Shown: piece by piece, positions 51,505 through 61,889 of the stretch | Layout: every line of letters begins with the position of its first letter | Numbering within the stretch: position 1 is the stretch's first letter | Origin: Hyphomonadaceae bacterium JAD_PAG50586_4 | GTDB lineage: Bacteria; Pseudomonadota; Alphaproteobacteria; Caulobacterales; Aquidulcibacteraceae | Assembly (NCBI GenBank): GCA_023242925.1 | Contig: CP096134.1 | Span: 3,739,501 to 3,803,500 of the forward strand | Direction of reading: 5' to 3' | DNA: 64,000 nucleotides | Notes under the pieces: generated by a model | Told to the model about the DNA's origin: nothing | The model's input: the letters and a program-made list of their open reading frames with translations, nothing else | Databases searched by the model: none | Translations under genes and position numbers: made by a program

Positions 51505-53570
51505 CTAGAATTGCCCGCTCGCGGAGAGGCCGAACATCAGGCCTTCTTCGCGAGCACGGTAATCCGCGCCACCAAAGACACCCAGACGATCTGAATCGAA
51601 ATGACGGCGGCCGCGGGTTTCTGCGTCGTCAGTGAGATTCGAGCCCCATGCGCGCAGCTTCAGCCCAGCGAACGCCGTCGTTTCGATCCACAACGTTAAA
51701 TCTTCGGCGTCGCGTTCAAGTTCGATTTGGTCGAGCTGATAAGAAGGCGTCTCCGTCTCGCGCTCGTAATCAAGCCCCCAAGAAAAGCTTGAGAAGTCTT
51801 GGCGCAGGCCAATCGTCAGCGCACTTTCATCGGCGCCTGATAACTCGCGCGTGGCGCCGATCAGCGGATCGATCGCCTGCGAGCGCTGCTCCATGAAATC
51901 GAAACGCAGCGATGCGCCCCAGGTGATCGGAATTGCGGCAGACACGCGCAAGCCGTTCAATTCGGCATCGCCTATGTTGCCCGGCGCATCGAGCTGGTCG
52001 CCTGGTGGGCCGACCGGCACAACATCGAGCGCATCTTCGATCGCCCAATGATAGAACGTGACGCTCAGCGCCCCATCCTCGCCAAAGCGCCAATCGCCGG
52101 CGGCTTCCACGCGCCAAGACGTCTCCGGCCGCAAGCCGGGATTGCCCGCGATGACGACAGACGAGGTGATGTCCGCGGCCGAGACGAAGTCCTCGAAATC
52201 GAGTTGCCCGACATCGCGATAAATCCGGAAGCGCAGCTGATCGCGTTCGCCCAGACTACGCGTAAGCTGAAACGACGGCTTCCAATATTCGAGCACCGTT
52301 TCGCGATTTGAATCGCCGCTTTGCGTGAGGTTAGAGAATTCGACCGACGCGCCCGCCTCCAGCGACCATCGCGGCGCCAGCGGCCCCGCGAGCATGGCGC
52401 CCAACTCCGCACGCTCTTCCTCGACTCGCACGTTGGCGGACGGCAGCACGACGGGCGCTGGTCCAGCGCCTGCGTCTTCCACCAGCGCCAGCCGTTGCTC
52501 CAACGTGTTCAACGCACCCTCGGCGCTTAACTCCACACTCAATCGCGCCGCAGATCGCGGCGCAACGCAGCGCGTATGATCGTCTCGCCGCTCTCCAAAT
52601 GCTGGCTTTGCCAGGCCGCTCCATCGACATCGCCATCGGCATCGCGTTCGATCGTCGCTTCGTCGCCTTCATACCAACGGCGCGTCACAACCGCGCCAAG
52701 CTCTGCACGCCACGGCCCGAACTCGCGTCGCAATGCGACACCGAGTTCACCGATATCTTCGCTCTCAGCCAACTCGCCCTCAATCGCGCCGACAGCTGCG
52801 CCAAGCGGATCAAACACCTGCGTCTCCTCGCGCTCATTGCTCTCGCCCCGGCTGAGCTGTGCATTGAGCGCTGTATGCCAACCGAACAGCGGAAACGACG
52901 CTTGACCCGCAAGCACGGCTTCACGTTCCTCGATCGGAATGCGCTCAAAGCGGGTCTCGTCCAATGCGCCGGTCGTATCGCGATCAAGGCGCGCGCCGTG
53001 CACCGGTGCGTGAGCGCTGTCGAGATCTAGAGAAAGCCCATATTCCAGAGCGCCTCGCTGCCCCGTCCACGCAGCCTCCAGGCCGGGAGAAACGCGGCCA
53101 TCTTCAGCGCGTTCCGCCGATAGCGACCACACGCCTTCGCCGCCACCGCCACGCCGCACCACATTGAGGCGCACGCTTTGGGCGCTCCGCGCGCTCGCGC
53201 CGCCGCCACGGACCAGTTCAATGCGCTCCACATCGCTCGCGGGAATGCGCGCCAGGATGTCGTCAATCTCCTGCGCCTTGGAGGTCGGCGGCTCGCCGTT
53301 GATGAGCACATTGCTCTGGGCGCCGGCAAAGCCCCGCCGCTCAGCGCCCTCATCCAACACAAAGCCCGGCACCCGCTCGACCATGTCCAGCGCCGTGCGC
53401 GGCGAGAATGGCGCAAAGAAGCTCGGTTCGTAGGTCACGCGCCCGGACTGATCCGTAGGTACGGAAGCTTGCTGCGCATGCGCGGCGCCGGCAGCGCAAA
53501 TCGTAAACGAGGTCAACAACGCCTGACGCCACATTTTGCCGTCGGTGCGGGCCAGTCCAAGTCTCGACAC
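51505..53570 (-). CDS. TonB-dependent receptor beside phytase (frame break near 52,545)
   Basis: About 689 residues. Signal peptide around MWRQALLTSFTICAAGAAHA. Short plug: FSPRTALDMVERVPGFVLDE, AGAQSNVLINGEPPTSKAQE, and ASDVERIELVRGGGASARSA. The barrel is interrupted at about 52,545 where one base is missing, and resumes with SVELSAEGALNTLEQRLALV to the terminal FGLSASGQF. Receptors of this size (PF14905-like OMP_b-brl type) often accompany phytases and may take up inositol phosphates. Its stop faces the phytase stop with 3 bp between. Confidence 0.85.
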
Positions 53571-53647
53571 GTCGTCCCCTCATTCCAAGGGCGACATCCT
53601 ACCTAGACGATGCTGACATGCGCCTGACGCGGCCAAGCCCGGCGCCA

Positions 53648-54805
53648 CTATGCTCTTCCAAGCCAGCGACCTAGGATTTCTTCGGTGTCTTGGCCGACGT
53701 CACACGGCGCGGCGCGACGGACGCGGCCGGGTGTTTCGGAGAGCTTGGGAAAGACACCCTGCATCGTCGTCGGACCAAGCACGGGATCGTCCACGGTGAC
53801 TAGTGCATTGCGAGCGGCAAAATGCGGATCGTTCAGCATGTCTTGGGCATCGTAGATGCGGCCTGCCGGCACCGAAGCTTCAATCATCAACGTTTCGAGT
53901 TCCGCCACGCTCAGCGTCGCAGTCCATGACGCTATCTCGGAATCCAACGCCTCCATATTAGCGCTACGCGCGAGATGGCTAGCATAGCGCGGATCGCGCG
54001 CGAGCTCGGGCCGGCCCATCGCGCCGCACAGGCGCATGAACACCGCGTCCTGATTGGCGCCAATCAAATACTCGCCATCCCTGCAGGGATAGACGTTCGA
54101 CGGCGCAACGCCGGCGATGGTGGAGCCGCTACGCTGCCGCTTCCACCCATTCACCTGGAATTCCGGCACCATGGATTCCATCACCTGCAAAACGCTCTCA
54201 TAGAGCGCGGTGTCGACGATCTGACCGCGTCCGGTTTGGTTGCGATGATACAGCGCCGCGAGCGCGCCCATGCAGCCATAGGTCGCCGCCAGTGAATCGC
54301 CGATCGACACGCCCATGCGCGCGGGCGGGCGATCCGGATGACCCACAATGCCCCGCCAACCGCCCATTGCTTCGCCGATGCCGCCGAAGCCCGCGCGCTG
54401 TGCGTAGGGGCCGTCTTGCCCGTAACCGGAAATCCGCACGACGATCAGCTTGGGATTGGCCGCGCACAAATCCTTCGGATCAAGGTTCCAGCGCTCCAGC
54501 GTGCCGGGTCGAAAATTCTCGATCAGAATGTCAGCGGCGTGAATGAGCTGACGTGCCGTCGCCTGGCCCTCCGCCGCACGCAGATCGAGCGCCACCGAAC
54601 ATTTATTGCGCGCGATCACCCGCCAAGCCGTCGGCGTACCGCCTTGGCCCCAATTGCGCATCGGGTCGCCCTCACCTGGCGGTTCGATCTTGGCGACCTC
54701 TGCGCCCATGTCGCCGAGCAGCTGCCCGCAGAACGGGCCAGCAATCAGCTGTCCCATTTCCACCACGCGAAGTCCGGCGAGCGGGCCGGCCGCTTCCTCA
54801 ACCAT
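53648..54805 (-). CDS. CaiB/BaiF (family III) CoA-transferase
   Basis: 385 residues from the ATG at 54,805 that overlaps the stop of the hydrolase gene (TGATG). Family hallmarks in order: LAGLRVVEMGQLIAGPFCGQ, LLGDMGAEVAKIEPPGEGDP, NKCSVALDLR, ILIENFRPGTLERW and IVVRISGYGQDGPYAQRAGF, with the candidate catalytic Asp in GVSIGDSLAATYG. It swaps CoA between carboxylic acids. Which acid is not known; the partner hydrolase and nearby VOC protein suggest a small catabolic unit. Confidence 0.9.
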   Translation of the reverse strand: MVEEAAGPLAGLRVVEMGQLIAGPFCGQLLGDMGAEVAKIEPPGEGDPMRNWGQGGTPTAWRVIARNKCSVALDLRAAEGQATARQLIHAADILIENFRPGTLERWNLDPKDLCAANPKLIVVRISGYGQDGPYAQRAGFGGIGEAMGGWRGIVGHPDRPPARMGVSIGDSLAATYGCMGALAALYHRNQTGRGQIVDTALYESVLQVMESMVPEFQVNGWKRQRSGSTIAGVAPSNVYPCRDGEYLIGANQDAVFMRLCGAMGRPELARDPRYASHLARSANMEALDSEIASWTATLSVAELETLMIEASVPAGRIYDAQDMLNDPHFAARNALVTVDDPVLGPTTMQGVFPKLSETPGRVRRAAPCDVGQDTEEILGRWLGRA

Positions 54806-55962
54806 CACACAAATCCTCGGGCTTCGAGCCAAGCGCCGATCGCGCCGACAGCCTTAGGCAAAAGATCGCGGCGTTCGATGTAATAATGGTCGGCATCCTT
54901 GATGTGGACGATTTCCTTGTCCTCTGAGGCAAGCGCCGCGAAGAGGCGCGCCGCGTGGCTGGGCGTGCAGGCAAGGTCAGCCGTGTTGTTCACGACAAGC
55001 GCGGGACAAGTCACCCGCGCAGCGTTGCGCTCTCCGTGCGCGCGGCTTTCGTCATAACTCCATTGCGACAGCCACGAACGCAGCGTCGTGAAGCGTCCAA
55101 GCCCAACGGGGCCGTCATTGGCAATTCGGGGATCGCCGAGATAACAGGTGTGCGGTTTGCGGTCGGACGGATCTTGCGTGGGATCGGTCCAGCGCACGTC
55201 GCACATCGTGGCTTGCACGACGAAGCACCGCTCTGCATCCGGCTCACCACTTGCCTTCAGCCGTGCAAGTTCGTCTTTCGCCCAAGCCGTGATGCGCCGA
55301 TTGCGCGCGATCTGGGCGGCGCGGAACTGCTCAACGAACCAAGCATCGTAAGGCGGCCGTGCGGGGCAATCTGGATCATATATGTTCAACGCCCGGTCGC
55401 GTTCAAATGGCCGTGTCTCATCGGTGATCGATGGATCAAGCCATTCGGTCATCGTCACCGAGCGGCTCAGATGCGCCGCGAGCAGGAGAAGGCCATCCGC
55501 TGGCTGCAGCTTCGCTTCGCGCAGGCCGACATAATCACCGGCCGGCGTCTCATCGATCGTCGGCTCGGTCGCTTGATCCTGATAGAAGAGCGACAGCGAG
55601 CCGCCGCCAGACCAGCCGCCCAGCACCACTTTCTCATAGCCGAACCGCTGCTTCAGATCAGCGATGCAAGCGCCGAGATCGAGCAAGCACTTCTCCATGA
55701 TGAGCGCTGTGTCGTTGCCGCGATAGCGCGGATTGCAATAGATGACGTGCCGGCCCGCTGACGCGAGTGCGCCCACCAACGGCAAAAACGACCCACCGCC
55801 AATCGGGTGCGAAAACAAGATGACTGTCTTGGACTCGCCAGCGGCCGGGCGAATGCGCATGCACTCAACGAACACTTGCCCGGACGGCCCGCCATAGACT
55901 TCCTTGAGCCGGCTCGTATCGGCGTGAACAAAGCCGTACGGCTCGCGGACGACACTCGTCAT
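54805..55962 (-). CDS. Alpha/beta hydrolase
   Basis: 385 residues. The fold is visible as VILFSHPIGGGSFLPLVGAL, HVIYCNPRYRGND, VVLGGWSGGGSLSLFYQDQ (Ser in G-W-S-G-G), CPALVVNNTADLACTPSHAA (Asp) and HIKDADHYY (His). The insertion between residues 130 and 280 is large. Relatives are annotated as serine hydrolases or acyl-CoA/ester hydrolases. It is coupled to the CoA-transferase gene, suggesting action on the same substrate. Confidence 0.85.
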   Translation of the reverse strand: MTSVVREPYGFVHADTSRLKEVYGGPSGQVFVECMRIRPAAGESKTVILFSHPIGGGSFLPLVGALASAGRHVIYCNPRYRGNDTALIMEKCLLDLGACIADLKQRFGYEKVVLGGWSGGGSLSLFYQDQATEPTIDETPAGDYVGLREAKLQPADGLLLLAAHLSRSVTMTEWLDPSITDETRPFERDRALNIYDPDCPARPPYDAWFVEQFRAAQIARNRRITAWAKDELARLKASGEPDAERCFVVQATMCDVRWTDPTQDPSDRKPHTCYLGDPRIANDGPVGLGRFTTLRSWLSQWSYDESRAHGERNAARVTCPALVVNNTADLACTPSHAARLFAALASEDKEIVHIKDADHYYIERRDLLPKAVGAIGAWLEARGFV

Positions 55963-56074
55963 CGGCCTCTCCCTCCGTCAATGTTGCGCCCGGGGCCCTT
56001 TGGCGGCAACCTCCTTAATCTGACAGTGGCCCTTACGCCGCCACGGAAGGCAATAAGCAAATAGGGAGGCGCCG

Positions 56075-56757
56075 ATGACCCAACCGAACGGCATCCATCA
56101 CGTCGCTTTCATGGCCGCCGACATCAAGAAGCACATCGCGTTCTTCTCCGACGTCGTAGGCTGCCCGCTCGTGGCCCTGTTTGACATGCACGGCGTGCCA
56201 GGGGTCTGCACGCCTTCTTGCGCCTCAGCGAGACGAGCTATTTCTCGATCGTACAATTGCCGGACGTCGACAAAATTCCGATCCAGCTTGGAATTACGCA
56301 CGCGGGGCGCGGCGAGAAACCTTCCGCGGCCGGCACGCTGCAACACATCGCGTTTGGCGTCGGCAGTGAAGATGAATTGATCGCGATGCGGGACCGTATT
56401 CGCGGCAACGGCGTCAACGTCATCGGCCCGCTTGATCACGGATTTTGCAAGTCGATCTATTTCGCCGGGCCCGACAGCATGACACTCGAGGTCGCGACCC
56501 CGGTGCGCGGCTCGATCGATCCCCAGCGCTGGATCGATCCAGCCGTGCTCGAACGCGCCGGCATCTCCGCTGAAGAAGCCGCGCGCTTTAAAGCGCCAGC
56601 GTCTTATACGGGCCCGAGCCCTGCGCCACAGCCCACCTACGATCCAAGCAAGCCGCACATGCCTTATCCGCTCGAACAATATAAGCAGATGCTGGCCACC
56701 CCCGACGAGATCATCACCAAACTTGCCTCCTACGTGGAGCCGCCGGTTCGAGCTTAG
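56075..56757 (+). CDS. VOC (glyoxalase/dioxygenase-fold) protein (frame break near 56,203)
   Basis: About 227 residues. GGGAGG precedes the ATG at 56,075. First frame: IHHVAFMAADIKKHIAFFSD and CPLVALFDMHG. The GGGG run at 56,201-56,204 needs one more G; the next frame then gives LHAFLRLSETSYFSIVQLPD, TLQHIAFGVGSEDELIAMRD and KSIYFAGPDSMTLEVAT. The metal ligands (H in HHVAF, H in LQHIAF, E in LEVAT) are present. Divergent from the hydrolase/CoA-transferase pair, so perhaps the same pathway. Confidence 0.85.
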
Positions 56758-56809
56758 TGCGGCGCTGCGCCGCCGCGCTTGGGACCATGATTTGCGCTAA
56801 ACGCGAGTC

Positions 56810-57277
56810 ATGAACAGGGGCGGCATTCTTCAGCGCTTACGGACGGCGGGGCTTACGCTCGCGCTGTTTGCGTTGACGTTTAAGGCGCTACTGCCGCCGG
56901 GCTTCATGCTCGATATGAGCGGCGATCGCGTCGCGATCACGCTTTGCAACGGCGGCGCGGCCTTCTTCGACACCGCGACCGGCGAGTTCAGCCACGAACG
57001 CGACGGCCGGCCGGCGGACGCAACCAGCCAACATTGCCCGTTCGCGCTCGTCACCGCGCCGACGCTGAGCGACACGACCGCGATGGCAGCCCCCGCGCCG
57101 CGCTTTGCATTTGTCGTCAGCGCGGCGCCCGCGCGCCAAGCGATCGGCGTGCACGAGGCGACCGGCCCGCCACTGCCGGCGCGCGGCCCCCGCTCCTCGC
57201 CTAAGCACAATCGCTGCCCGCTGTTTCGATGGCGCGGCACTTCTTGCGTTCGACGGCGCCGCAAGCGCGCCGCTTAA
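56810..57277 (+). CDS. DUF2946 family protein of the copper block
   Basis: 155 residues. N-terminal helix LTLALFALTFKALLPPGFML, then ITLCNGGAAFFDTATGEFSH and TSQHCPFALVTAPTLSD, the C...HCPF pattern of DUF2946. The tail is Arg-rich. It is the first gene of a plus-strand run ending with the DUF1775 protein and lies 16 bp before the TonB receptor. Probably an inner-membrane or periplasmic copper-linked protein; function not proven. Confidence 0.78.
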   Translation: MNRGGILQRLRTAGLTLALFALTFKALLPPGFMLDMSGDRVAITLCNGGAAFFDTATGEFSHERDGRPADATSQHCPFALVTAPTLSDTTAMAAPAPRFAFVVSAAPARQAIGVHEATGPPLPARGPRSSPKHNRCPLFRWRGTSCVRRRRKRAA

Positions 57278-57293
57278 ATTTAGGCCATGGAAC

Positions 57294-59308
57294 ATGAAAT
57301 TCTCTCTCGCGCTGTGCGCGAGCGCGCTCGCGCTCATGCCCGGCATGGCGCTGGCTGAAAGCGCCGACAACGAAACCATCATTGTCACCGCCCGCCCTAA
57401 CCCCGAGGACCCGCCTGTGGTCGCCGCCGCCCGCGACGACGTTTCGCGCACGCCAGGCGCCGTCTCCGTCGTCGCCAATGAAAGCTATGAAGCGCGTGCG
57501 GCGACGGGATTGACCGACCTCTTGCGCGACGTGCCGGGCGTATTGGCGCAACGGCGTTATGGCGAGGAATCACGCTTCTCAATCCGCGGCTCGGGCTTGG
57601 ATCAAAGCTACCACCAGCGCGGCGTTTTGTTTGCGCAGGACGGCGTGCCGTTCGCCGACGCCGACGGCTTCTCCGATTTCCAGAAGCTCGATCCGCTGAC
57701 GGCACGGTACGCGGAGGTCTATCGCGGCGGCAACGCGCTGCGCTTTGGCGGCGCGCAGCTGGGCGGCGCGGTGAACCTCGTCACGCCGACCGGGCGCTCG
57801 GCGCAATCAGAGAATTTGCTGCGCGCTGAAGCGGGTTCGTTTGGCTTTGCGCGTGTATCTGGCCAGATCGCCCGCACGTGGGGCGATTGGGATGCGTTCG
57901 CGGCGCTCACGGCGATGCAGGGCGATGGCTATCGCGAACACGCCGAGCAGGATCAGCTGCGTGGTACGATGAATCTCGGCCGCAACTTTGGTGAGGACCG
58001 CGAAGTACGCCTCATCGTCTATGGCGCCGACATCAATCAGGATGTGCCGGGCACGCTGACACTGGCCCAGGCGCTCACCAATCCGGAAGCGGCGAGCGGC
58101 GCGGCGGCGACGTTTGACTGGCAGCGCGATCAAGAGGTGTTCCGAACCAGCCTACAGACACGCTGGCGCTTCAATGATGCGCTAGTATTCGAAGGCGGAA
58201 TCTATGCAACGACGACCGATCTCTATCATCCAATCTCGCTGCTGATCGACCAACAGATCGAGACACAGGGCGCGTTCGGGCGCTTCGATTGGCAAGGCGA
58301 GCTCGCCGGCCGTCGCGCCGAACTCTATTGGGGCGCGTCGTTTCGCCAAGGTCACGTCGATCAGATTCTCGGTCCGGTGATGTTTCCGATCGCGGGCGAC
58401 AGCCGGCGTGAAGCAACGGGCATGGAGCTGTTCGCGGAAGGGCGGCTGTTCGTGACGGATGCGCTGGCGCTCGTCGCGGGCGGTTCGTATGGCCGCTTTA
58501 CGCGCGACTATGAGGACCGGCTCAACGCCGCGAACGATGACGCACTTGACGACGATTGGTTTGCGCCGCGTATCGGTTTGCTCTGGGAGGGTGAGAACGG
58601 CGTCCAAGTATACGCCAACATCACCAATTCAGTTGAGCCGCCGCATTACGGCGCGCTGGTGCAGGCGCCATATCCGGGCTTTGTCCCGGTGGAGCCGCAA
58701 AAGGCATGGACGGGCGAAATCGGCACGCGCGGGCGCACCGGCGCGTTCGTGTGGGACATCACACTTTATCGCGCCGAGCTTGAGAACGAGTTGCTGAGCT
58801 TCAACCCCTGGCAGGCGTGCCAGCTGCGTTCTTCAATGCCGACAATACAGTTCATCAAGGCGTCGAGTTCGCGCTCGATTGGGAAATCGCCGCCGATTGG
58901 ATGCTGCGCCAGAGCTACACCTATTCTGACTTCTTCTTCGATGGCGATCCGGTTTATGGCGACAACCAAATCCCAGTCGCGCCGGAACATCAGTATCGCG
59001 CCACCTTGCGTTACACGCATCCAACCGGGTGGTTCGTGGCGCCAAGCGTCGAATGGCGGCCGCGCGACACGTGGGTCGATTACGCCAACACGTTGCAGGC
59101 GCCTGGCTATACGATCTGGTCTCTCAACGCCGGTTGGGATTTCGACAATGGCGTCGCGCTGTTCGTCGATGCGCGCAACCTGACCGACGAGGCCTACGTG
59201 CCGGAATTGGGCGCGATCGTGGATGCAAGCGCCATCGGCGCCAACACAGCCGTCTTCTACCCCGGCGAAGGCCGCGCCGTGTACGGCGGCGTTTCATATC
59301 GCTTCTGA
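57294..59308 (+). CDS. TonB-dependent copper receptor (frame break near 58,806)
   Basis: About 672 residues. Signal peptide MKFSLALCASALALMPGMAL; TonB box NETIIVTARP; plug motifs VVANESYEARAATGLTDLLR, SRFSIRGSGLDQSYHQRGVL and YRGGNALRFGGAQLGGAVNL. The frame breaks at the CCCC run 58,805-58,808 (five restores it) and continues with GVPAAFFNADNTVHQGVEFA to the final GGVSYRF. Its position between DUF2946 and PCuAC genes marks it as the outer-membrane copper (or copper-chelate) channel. Confidence 0.88.
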
Positions 59309-59324
59309 TCAGGAGAACACCATC

Positions 59325-59807
59325 ATGTTCACACAAACAATCCGCGTCGTCGCCGCCAGCTTCCTGCTGGCGGCGCTCGCTCTGGCCCCGGAAAGCGCTG
59401 CACAACAGCGCGTCACCACGATCACGATCGAGGACCCGTGGGTGGCGACGACCAATCCGGGCGCCGCGGTCGCAGGCGGCTTCGTCACGTTGCGCAACAC
59501 TGGCGCGCAATCCGATCGTCTCGTCTCGGCGGAAAGCACCCGCGCCGCACGTGTCGAGCTGCATGAGATGAATATGGACAACGACGTGATGCGCATGCGC
59601 CAAGTTCAAGGCATCGACGTGCCGGCCGGCGGCGCAGCGACACTTCGTCCGGGCGGCCTGCACATCATGTTCTTCGACATCGATGCGCAATTCCAAGAAC
59701 GGCAAGTCGTCCCCGTCGTACTCCACTTCGAACGCGCCGGCGATGTGCGTGTCGACTTCATCGCGCGACCGCGCCCCACACCCGGAGCGCACAATCATGA
59801 GCACTGA
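59325..59807 (+). CDS. PCu(A)C periplasmic copper chaperone
   Basis: 160 residues. ATG at 59,325 with AGGAG ahead. Signal peptide MFTQTIRVVAASFLLAALAL, then IEDPWVATTNPGAAVAGGFV and the copper site: His and Met residues in VELHEMNMDNDVMRMRQV and RPGGLHIMFFDI (the H-x-M pair). It delivers Cu(I) to the cytochrome oxidase CuA centre together with SCO proteins. The stop overlaps the SCO start. Confidence 0.92.
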   Translation: MFTQTIRVVAASFLLAALALAPESAAQQRVTTITIEDPWVATTNPGAAVAGGFVTLRNTGAQSDRLVSAESTRAARVELHEMNMDNDVMRMRQVQGIDVPAGGAATLRPGGLHIMFFDIDAQFQERQVVPVVLHFERAGDVRVDFIARPRPTPGAHNHEH

Positions 59808-60438
59808 AGCGCGCCGCCAATTGCGGTGGACGGATTGGCCCGTCCTCTTGCTCGCCGGCCTCGCTGGATTGCTTGCGATTCTTGTCGTGCTTTACGTGAC
59901 CACTAAGCCCGGCGCGCCGCCGCAAGAGAACGCTTATGCCGCCTTCGCGCGCGATATTGACGATGTCGTGCTGATCGGCGCCGATGGCGCGCCGGTGCGT
60001 TGGGGCGACCTCAACGGCAAACCACGGCTCGTCTTCTTCGGCTTCACGCGATGCCCCGAAATTTGCCCCACCACTGTCGCCGAACTGAGCGCCGCCATCG
60101 AAGCGCTCGGCCCAGACGCCGCGGACGTGGAGGTCGCGTTCATCAGCGTTGATCCCGCGCGCGACACGCCTGACGTGCTCAGCGCCTATTTCTCAAGCTT
60201 CGGCCCACGCTTTAACGGCTATACCGGGGAGCGTGCGGAAATTGATCGGCTCGTGCGCGCGTTCCGGGTGTTTTACGAACACGTGCCCACGAGCGGCGGC
60301 GACTACACCGTCAATCACACGGCGATCACCTATTTGGTGACCGCCGAGGGCGAGGTGGTCGATATCATCGGCTACGACAATCCCCAAGACCGCACCATCG
60401 CGCAAGTGCGCGCCTTCCTCAGCTCACGGGGAGTCTGA
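59797..60438 (+). CDS. SCO1/SenC/PrrC family copper chaperone
   Basis: 213 residues. One N-terminal anchor (WPVLLLAGLAGLLAILVVLY). Thioredoxin-like domain with the copper motif FGFTRCPEICPTTVAEL (C-x-x-x-C) and the distal His in DYTVNHTAITYLV. It inserts copper in the CuA site of cytochrome oxidase or acts as a thiol-disulfide partner. Coupled to both neighbours by overlap. Confidence 0.92.
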   Translation: MSTEARRQLRWTDWPVLLLAGLAGLLAILVVLYVTTKPGAPPQENAYAAFARDIDDVVLIGADGAPVRWGDLNGKPRLVFFGFTRCPEICPTTVAELSAAIEALGPDAADVEVAFISVDPARDTPDVLSAYFSSFGPRFNGYTGERAEIDRLVRAFRVFYEHVPTSGGDYTVNHTAITYLVTAEGEVVDIIGYDNPQDRTIAQVRAFLSSRGV

Positions 60439-60966
60439 TGCTTCGTTCCTTCGCGGCCGGCTGCGCGCTAGCCATCGTCCTTACGTCCTCCGCGTACGCG
60501 CATGTTGTGTTTGCAGAGCCGGAAGCGGCGCCCAATTCGTATTACGCTGGCTTTCTGCGCGTCAGCCACGGTTGCGGCGCGTCGCCGACGCGGTCCGTGC
60601 GCATCGAAATTCCCGCGGGCGTCAATATCGCGCGACCGCAGCCAAAGTCGGGCTGGACGCTCGAGATCGAACGCGCGCCGCTGGATGCCCCGATCGCGTC
60701 CGAAGGCGGGCCGATCACCGAACGCGTCACCGCCATCACTTGGCGCGGTGAATTGCCGGCGGACCAATTCGAGCAATTCGGGATTATGATGCGGCTGCCT
60801 GATCAAAGCGGGCCGCTCTTTTCCCTGTGATCCAAACCTGCGCCGACGGCGAGCAACGTTGGGAGCAAATCCCTGCCGCTGGCGCCGCTTGGCACTCGGT
60901 CCCCCGACCTGCGCCCGTGCTCACGCTCCAAGCGCCACAGAGCGACGCGCACGCGGGACATCACTA
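60438..60966 (+). CDS. YcnI/DUF1775 copper-binding protein (frame break near 60,820)
   Basis: About 176 residues. Signal peptide MLRSFAAGCALAIVLTSSAY, and the mature protein begins AHVVFAEPEAAPNSYYAGFL: the N-terminal His is the copper-brace residue of YcnI. FLRVSHGCGASPTRSVRIEI follows. The frame stops at 60,830 only because the TTTT run at 60,819-60,822 appears one short; the next frame gives the normal end VIQTCADGEQRWEQIP, HSVPRPAPVL and a His-containing HAGHH. Last gene of the copper operon. Confidence 0.85.
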
Positions 60967-60968
60967 AC

Positions 60969-61882
60969 CTAAAGCCGCGCCACCGCGACGCGCGCACCCC
61001 AGAAAACCGCCCGCAGAATGCCGATGCCGATCAGCACAACAAACGTCACGAGCGGCAATTGCTCCAGGTAGAAGCCCAGATCGAACGGGCCTGTGTCCGT
61101 CAACACGATCAACAATAGCGCGATGAGCCCTGAGCAGGCGATCCAGAACACGAAGGCCTCGTCCATGAACCACACGGCGCTGCGGTTCTTCGCCAGCAAG
61201 ATGAATTGGTAGAGAATGCGCACCAGCGCGAAGCCTGCCCACCACAACAACAAGAACACGACATGGTCCAACACGGACGCTTCGGGCATACGTCCCTGCA
61301 GCACCGCGCCGAGAACCTGCACGACCAGGAACGCGATGGCGCAGCCCAGGGCGCCGACGAGATAACGTAGGTGTGGAATGCCGCCGATACCGCCGGCAAA
61401 CTTGGAAAAAGCGCGAATGCATCATTCAGGCGCGCCGATCGGAAACTGGCGGGCGCCTCTGCGCGTGCCTTCAACGTGGACTGAAAGCGCCCGCTCTTGA
61501 TAGCGTCGCGCTTGGCGATGACGTCGTCAATCTCGCGCGCGTTGGCGTCGCCGCTCCAGGCGCCAAAGTCCGCGACGTGAATTTGGCCGAAGCCGAGTGG
61601 TATTTCGAAGTCCTGCGAGAACGCAATTGGGACGAGCTTCTTGGCCTTGTTGGCGCGGTCGGCCTCATCGCGCACGAAGCCTGATTCTGTCGATGTCGGC
61701 GTCCAGATAACGATGCACGCGCTGGCGTCGCGGATCTCCTTGGCGATGACGGAGCGAAAATCATCTCCGCTCAGCAGCTCACGATCCCACCACACCGTTT
61801 CGCCACGGGCGAGCAGCGCGTTCGCCACGCGCTGCGCAAGCGGCTTGTCATCACGGCTATAGGAGATGAAGAAATCCGCCAT
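60969..61882 (-). CDS. TIR-domain membrane protein (frame break near 61,406)
   Basis: About 304 residues. N-terminal TIR domain: ADFFISYSRDDKPLAQRVAN, WWDRELLSGDDFRSVIAKEI, ACIVIWTPTSTESGFVRDEA with the candidate catalytic Glu (about residue 73). After the A5 run at 61,404-61,408, one more base leads into the frame with GGIPHLRYLVGALGCAIAFL, then VVFLLLWWAGFALVRILYQF and two more helices. TIR domains bind or cleave NAD+ in defence and signalling. The membrane part suggests an effector or sensor at the inner membrane. It faces the copper operon. Confidence 0.8.
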
Positions 61883-61889
61883 CAGCGCC

